This document shows positions 3,321-6,651 of a stretch of 6,651 bases of DNA, piece after piece (the first letter of the stretch is position 1; the number at the start of each line of letters is the position of its first letter). Below the pieces are notes generated by a model. The model was not told where the DNA came from. It searched no databases and saw nothing but the letters and a program-made list of their open reading frames with translations. Both the position numbers and the translations under genes were made by a program. Source of the DNA: Chloroflexi bacterium UBA6019 (lineage in GTDB: Bacteria; Chloroflexota; Dormibacteria; Dormibacterales; Dormibacteraceae); NCBI GenBank assembly GCA_002427995.1, contig DIZV01000026.1, positions 1 to 6,651 of the forward strand. Direction: 5' to 3'.

Positions 3321-5905
3321 CCGCTCGATCTGGAAGGGTCCGTTGGTGGCATCGTCCCGAAGCGCCAGGAACTCGGGGTAGACGAAGAGGAAGATGAAGT
3401 ACGGCGACGGGCGGCGCAGCCTGATCTCGACGGTGTGATCGTCCAGCGCGTGGACCCCGACCGACTCCCGGGAGTGCCCAGCCGGACCCGCTCCTCGGCG
3501 CCCTCCACGATGTAGACGAGGGAGGAACTGGGGGAGCCGCCGGGCTCCAGGGAGAGCAGGTAGGTGTCGACCATGTCCCTGGCCAGCAGAGGGGCGCCGT
3601 CGCTCCAGGTGCTCTCCCGGAGCCTGATGATGTAGCGCAGGCCGTCGTCACTGACCTCCCAGGAGCGGGCGAGGTGGGGGACCAGGTAGGGATGCCGCCT
3701 GGCCACCGCCAGCGAGTCGTTGAGCTGTTGCACGAGCTGCTGGTTGATCGCGTAATAACCCATGGAGCGGGCCCTGCTCCAGGGCAGCGTGAGGGACCCG
3801 ATGCGCAGGGTCGCGGTCGCCTCGACCTGCGTTGCGGGACGCGTCTCCCAGCTCCGGAACGCCTCCGCCCAGACCTCGTTGGCCTCCCGAAAGCGCATCG
3901 CGAGGTGGAGCGTGGTGGCGAGGCGGAAGAGGAGTTCCGCGGTCTCGCCCTCCCGCACCGTGCCCTTCACCAGCAGCAGCAGCTGGCGGTAGTGCTCGAT
4001 GGCCGCGTCGAGCGCCCAGTCGTTCAGGGCCCGGTCACCCGCCAGCTCCGCGTACTCGGCGGCCTTCTCGACGTCCTCCGCGCGCTCCCAGTGGTGCGCG
4101 ATAAGGCCGTAGACGCGCTCCAGCCGGCCGGCGTAGAACGTCTCGAACCATTCGGCGGCACGGCGGTGGATGGCGGCCCGCCGGGCTTTGACCAGCGTCT
4201 TGTAGGCCGCCTCCTGGATCAGGGCGTGCTTGAAGCGATAGCTGAGCGCCTGGCCACTCCGATCGGCCATCAGCAGGTCCAGGCGGAGCAGGTGATGAAC
4301 GGCCTCGCGGAGCGGTCCGGCGTCGACCTCGGTGGCGGCGCGGAGGAGGTCGAAGCCGAAGCTGCGTCCGAGGACCGAGGCGCTGGTGACCACCTCGCTC
4401 CAGGCGGGTTGGAGGCGGTCGATGCGCGCCAGGATGACCCCCTCCAGCGTCTTCGGCAGGAGCGACGTATCGGCGGGATCCGCCTCGCCCGGACGCCCAC
4501 GCTCAGCGAGCGAGCGGACCAGCTCCTCGATGTAGAAGGGATTCCCGCCGGCCGCCTCGAGAACGGTGGCCTGGGCACCCTCGCCTAGCCCGTTGCTCCC
4601 GGCCAGTGCCGTCACCAGGTCTCTTTCGGCCGTCTCGCCGAGCGCCCCCAGAGCCAGCTCCCGGTGCAGGTGCCGGTAGTCGCGGGCGCTCTTCTCCTTG
4701 AGCGCCCAGGCCTCGTGCTCGGTTTCCGGGCGGAGGCTGAACACCAGCAGGACGGGCGCCGTCTCGACCAGCGTCAGCAACTGCTCGGTCAGCTGCAGCG
4801 AGGTGCGGTCCGCCCAGTGGAGGTCGTCGATGTGGAGGGTGACCGGCCGCGACGCCGCCAGGCGCCCGACCAGGTCGGTGAAGATTTCGAAGGTCCGGTA
4901 CTGGATTGCCTCCGGCGACACCGCCGCCAGCTTGGAGCCCGGTCCCGTCTCACCCTCGAGGCCCATGACGCTGGCCAGGTAGGGATAGAGGCCGGCGGTC
5001 TCGGCGCCGAACACCTCCTCCAGGCGCCTCATCAGGAGGACGCGCATCCGCACCTCCGGCTCCTGCATCCCGAGCCCCAGCCAGGCCCGGAGGAGGTCTC
5101 GGTAGGGCCAATAGGGAAGGCCCTCCCCGTAGGACACGCAGCGGCCCTCGAGCCAGGTGCAGCCCGACTCGGTCGCGAACTGATGCAGCTCCGCGGCGAG
5201 GCGGCTCTTCCCGATGCCTGGGTCGCCGACGATGTACAGGACGCCGCCCCGCCCGCCGGCGAGCCGCTTCACCAGTTCGAGCGCCGACGACAGCTCGGCA
5301 TCTCGGCCCACCATCGGCGAGGAGGGCTCGGTGCCGACGGTTTGCGCGGCGGTTTCGGTGAGCTGCGCGACCGGATAGGCCGTCATGGCTTCCGCCTTCC
5401 CCTTCAGCTGGAGTGATCGGGGATCACCCCAGTGAAACCGGCCTCGGACCTGCCGCTGAGTTCGCTCGGAAACCAGTACTCCGTTGCTGTCCGCCGCGCC
5501 CTGCAGTCGGGCGGTCGTGTTGACAGTGTCGCCGACGACGCCGTACTCGACGCGGCCGCCGGCGCCGACCTGGCCGACCACGACCTCGCCCGTATGGATG
5601 CCGACCCGCATCGCGAAGCCGTCGACACCCCAGCCACGGCGCACCTCCTCGCCGTACTGGAGCATCGCGGCGACGATATCGAGCCCGGCGCGCACCGCTC
5701 GCTCGGGGTCGTCCTCATGCGCAACCGGGGCGCCGAAGAGCGCCAGCAGGCCGTCGCCGAGGAGGTTGTTGATGCTGCCGCCGTAGGCTTCGACCGCCTG
5801 AATGGCACGGCTGACGGCCTCGCCGATGACGAGCTTGGCTTCCTCGGGGTCGAGCCGCTCGGACAGGGCGGTAGACCCGGCGACGTCGGCAAAAAGGGCA
5901 GTCAC
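3254..5905 (-). CDS. Class III nucleotide cyclase - STAND/AAA ATPase - TPR-like - SBP5 regulator (frameshifted near 3480)
   Basis: This is a cytosolic signalling protein; numbering is from the GTG at 5905. Residues 1-180 are a class III cyclase domain: FADVAGST with metal Asp7, LLGDGLLALFG with second metal Asp51, and GDTVNTTARL with Asn129 and Arg133. Residues about 198-390 form an AAA_16/STAND ATPase: Walker A GDPGIGKS (227-234), Walker B with D360-D361 in LHIDDLHWAD. RFKHALIQEAAY (557-568) marks the STAND helical region, and TPR-like helices run about 600-690. From about 700 an SBP_bac_5 domain begins (HLARSWEVSDDGLRYI, 744-759). True homology ends near residue 809, where the frame shifts; the Ser/Arg-rich remainder down to 3254 is out of frame. 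The start is uncertain: the usual pre-strand residues (HDERRIVTALF) lie in frame upstream but without ATG, GTG or TTG. No transmembrane segment or signal peptide is seen. It lies 145 nt from the reductase gene on the same strand. Confidence 0.85.
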   Translation of the reverse strand: MTALFADVAGSTALSERLDPEEAKLVIGEAVSRAIQAVEAYGGSINNLLGDGLLALFGAPVAHEDDPERAVRAGLDIVAAMLQYGEEVRRGWGVDGFAMRVGIHTGEVVVGQVGAGGRVEYGVVGDTVNTTARLQGAADSNGVLVSERTQRQVRGRFHWGDPRSLQLKGKAEAMTAYPVAQLTETAAQTVGTEPSSPMVGRDAELSSALELVKRLAGGRGGVLYIVGDPGIGKSRLAAELHQFATESGCTWLEGRCVSYGEGLPYWPYRDLLRAWLGLGMQEPEVRMRVLLMRRLEEVFGAETAGLYPYLASVMGLEGETGPGSKLAAVSPEAIQYRTFEIFTDLVGRLAASRPVTLHIDDLHWADRTSLQLTEQLLTLVETAPVLLVFSLRPETEHEAWALKEKSARDYRHLHRELALGALGETAERDLVTALAGSNGLGEGAQATVLEAAGGNPFYIEELVRSLAERGRPGEADPADTSLLPKTLEGVILARIDRLQPAWSEVVTSASVLGRSFGFDLLRAATEVDAGPLREAVHHLLRLDLLMADRSGQALSYRFKHALIQEAAYKTLVKARRAAIHRRAAEWFETFYAGRLERVYGLIAHHWERAEDVEKAAEYAELAGDRALNDWALDAAIEHYRQLLLLVKGTVREGETAELLFRLATTLHLAMRFREANEVWAEAFRSWETRPATQVEATATLRIGSLTLPWSRARSMGYYAINQQLVQQLNDSLAVARRHPYLVPHLARSWEVSDDGLRYIIRLRESTWSDGAPLLARDMVDTYLLSLEPGGSPSSSLVYIVEGAEERVRLGTPGSRSGSTRWTITPSRSGCAARRRTSSSSSSTPSSWRFGTMPPTDPSRSSGWTRTRSSWSESRVTSGAGAGT
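3476..3485 (-). other. Frameshift site (one base missing) in the cyclase-SBP gene
   Basis: Upstream the frame reads VEGAEERVR; downstream the family-like sequence (GHSRESVGVHALDD) resumes in the -1 frame. Restoring one base in the CGGCTGGGC run, for example CGGGCTGGGC, would read RVRAGHSRES and join both parts seamlessly. The nearby runs of G and C make a homopolymer miscall possible. A genuine mutation or programmed -1 shift cannot be excluded, but no slippery heptamer or strong downstream structure was recognised. Confidence 0.7.
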
Positions 5906-5928
5906 GATACGCCGTTCATCGTGCGCTC

Positions 5929-5966
5929 TCAGCCATGGGCTGATTCAAACACAGCGGGGATCAGCC
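5929..5966 (-). promoter_or_regulatory. Alternating complementary arms upstream of the cyclase gene (possible attenuator or operator)
   Basis: Read in the direction of the gene, GGCTGAT (5966-5960), ATCAGCC (5944-5938) and GGCTGA (5934-5929) follow one another. The middle arm can pair with the first (7 bp, 15-nt loop) or with the third (6 bp, 3-nt loop), not both. The second hairpin contains the ATG at 5936-5934. This could act as a translation switch, or the arms could be repeated half-sites for a regulator. Confidence 0.35.
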
Positions 5967-5982
5967 GTCGGTCGGCAACCAA

Positions 5983-6651
5983 CTACCGCGGAGATGGCGT
6001 TGATGCGACAGCAGGAGCAGGTTGCCGAAATGCGCCGCAACCTTCCGTCGTTACGGCGTACTTGCGGTGGCTGAGGCCCAGAGGTTGATCTGGCTCTCGG
6101 TCGCGTAGCGGTCGATCTCGGCCAGTTCGTCGGGCGAGAACGCCAGGTTGTCCAGCGCGGCGATGTTCTGCTCGAGCTGCGCCACGCTGCTCGCCCCGAC
6201 CAGGGTCGACGTCACCCGGGGATCGCGCAGCGTCCAGGCGAGGGCCATCTGCGCCAGCGTTTGACCGCGCCGCCTGGCGATGGCGTTCAGCGCGCGAACC
6301 TTGGGTGAGTGTGTCGTCATTGAGCTGGTCGCGCGACAGGGATCCGGCGCGGCTGGCGCGTGAGCCTTCCGGAATGCCCGACAGATATTTGTCGGTCAAC
6401 AGGCCCTGCGCCAGCGGCGTGAACACGATGGAGCCGATGCCCTCCTTGCCGAGCACATCGAGCAGGTCCTCCTCGATCCACCGATTGAGCAGCGAGTACG
6501 AGGGCTGGTGGATCAGCAACGGCGTGCCCATCCGCCGCAGGATGGCGGCCGCCTCGCGGGTCCTGGTGGTCGAGTAGGAGGAGATGCCTGCGTAGAGCGC
6601 CTTGCCCTGGCGGACGGCGGTGTCGAGGGCGCCCATCGTCTCCTCCAGCGG
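5983..6651 (-). CDS. yghZ: YghZ-type aldo/keto reductase, 5' part (cut by the window edge, frameshifted near 6305)
   Basis: This frame enters from the right edge and carries the middle of a YghZ/L-glyceraldehyde-3-phosphate reductase, an NADPH-dependent TIM-barrel enzyme that detoxifies aldehydes in the cytoplasm. Recognisable segments are GKALYAGISSYSTTRTRE, LLIHQPSYSLLNRW and FTPLAQGLLTDKYLSGIP, all close to Escherichia coli YghZ as I remember it. Genuine homology stops at QLNDDTL (about 6307). From there to the stop at 5983 the frame reads Arg/Ala-rich shadow sequence. The N-terminal third, with the catalytic Asp-Tyr-Lys-His residues, lies outside the window. The gene is on the same strand as the cyclase regulator and upstream of it. 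A functional link between them is not evident. Confidence 0.82.
   Translation of the reverse strand, partial: PLEETMGALDTAVRQGKALYAGISSYSTTRTREAAAILRRMGTPLLIHQPSYSLLNRWIEEDLLDVLGKEGIGSIVFTPLAQGLLTDKYLSGIPEGSRASRAGSLSRDQLNDDTLTQGSRAERHRQAARSNAGADGPRLDAARSPGDVDPGRGEQRGAARAEHRRAGQPGVLARRTGRDRPLRDREPDQPLGLSHRKYAVTTEGCGAFRQPAPAVASTPSPR
6019..6043 (-). terminator. Terminator-like hairpin after the reductase gene
   Basis: AGGTTGC and GCAACCT form a perfect 7-bp stem (6043-6037 and 6025-6019 in the gene's direction) with an 11-nt loop, starting 8 nt after the reductase stop codon. There is no T-run behind the stem, so an intrinsic terminator is doubtful. The position directly after the stop is the main support. 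Confidence 0.3.
6051..6320 (-). CDS. yghZ: YghZ-type aldo/keto reductase, C-terminal part after the frameshift
   Basis: This frame holds the C-terminal part of the same reductase: KVRALNAIARRRGQTLAQMA, ALAWTLRDPRVTSTLVGASS (the cofactor-binding strand-helix of the family), QLEQNIAALDN, and the end SQINLWASATASTP before TAA at 6053-6051. The ATG at 6320 overlaps the upstream frame and is not a natural start. Removing one base near 6306 would read DDTLPKVRALNAIA and restore a continuous YghZ-like chain. The C-terminus has the expected length, so apart from the frameshift the gene looks complete on this side. Confidence 0.82.
   Translation of the reverse strand: MTTHSPKVRALNAIARRRGQTLAQMALAWTLRDPRVTSTLVGASSVAQLEQNIAALDNLAFSPDELAEIDRYATESQINLWASATASTP
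6301..6310 (-). other. Frameshift site (one extra base) in the aldo/keto reductase gene
   Basis: In the gene's direction the stretch reads GACACACTCACCCAAGG. Frame one gives DDTLTQG; the conserved downstream sequence PKVRALN is one base further on. Dropping the A after CTC gives DDTLPKVRALN, matching the family. The change sits beside a CCC run, so a base-calling error is as likely as a real inactivating mutation. Confidence 0.7.

Noticed and set aside
2454..3515. Long plus-strand open frame (353 codons) opposite the solute-binding domain
   Set aside because: It is antisense to clearly conserved SBP sequence, has no recognisable domain, and is the kind of shadow frame that strong third-position GC creates.
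3674..4588. Plus-strand open frame of 304 codons
   Set aside because: Antisense shadow of the ATPase/TPR region; its sequence is low-complexity Arg/Gly/Leu-rich without motifs.
4664..5416. Plus-strand open frame of 250 codons
   Set aside because: Antisense of the STAND ATPase Walker region; no domain of its own.
1..6651. CRISPR array
   Set aside because: No regularly spaced repeat of 20-40 bases is visible anywhere in the window.

Overview
This is a high-GC bacterial window with strong G/C preference at third codon positions, GTG starts and leaderless-looking promoters (TANNNT 6-7 nt before the start codon). It also carries a Gram-positive-type SOS box and a class III cyclase fused to an ATPase. 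Together these fit a soil or aquatic Actinomycetota lineage, with Chloroflexota as the alternative. No rRNA, tRNA or other phylogenetic marker is present, so the assignment is inference.

Layout. (1) 1-1023, minus: an ABC-transporter ATPase with two nucleotide-binding domains in one chain, joined by an AbrB-like swapped-hairpin motif and a linker encoded by a striking double palindrome. The second ATPase domain runs off the left edge. (2) 1024-1423: a divergent intergenic region with one strong hairpin. (3) 1424-1885, plus: a complete DinB/ClbS-like four-helix-bundle protein. (4) 1880-2384: an accessory-looking stretch of lower GC. On the minus strand it has a good sigma70-type promoter with a LexA/SOS-like operator between its boxes. 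The -10 box lies 6 nt before the ATG of a 44-residue, very basic ORF resembling the C-terminal tail of IS110-family transposases. A short, very acidic ORF follows on the same strand. (5) 2385-5905, minus: a giant multidomain regulator (class III cyclase, STAND/AAA ATPase, TPR-like helices, family 5 solute-binding domain). A single-base loss near 3480 breaks its reading frame. (6) 6051-6651, minus: a YghZ-type aldo/keto reductase, cut by the right edge and carrying a one-base frameshift near 6305.

How the parts relate. The cyclase-ATPase-solute-binding protein reads as a one-chain cytosolic ligand sensor: the solute-binding domain would sense a peptide or similar ligand, the STAND ATPase would switch, and the cyclase would make the signal nucleotide. 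Its 5' region contains three copies of a 6-7 bp arm that can form mutually exclusive hairpins next to the likely original ATG. The two single-base frameshifts may be sequencing or assembly errors or real lesions; the sequence alone cannot decide. The rest of the window (ABC ATPase, DinB-like gene) is intact where it can be seen.
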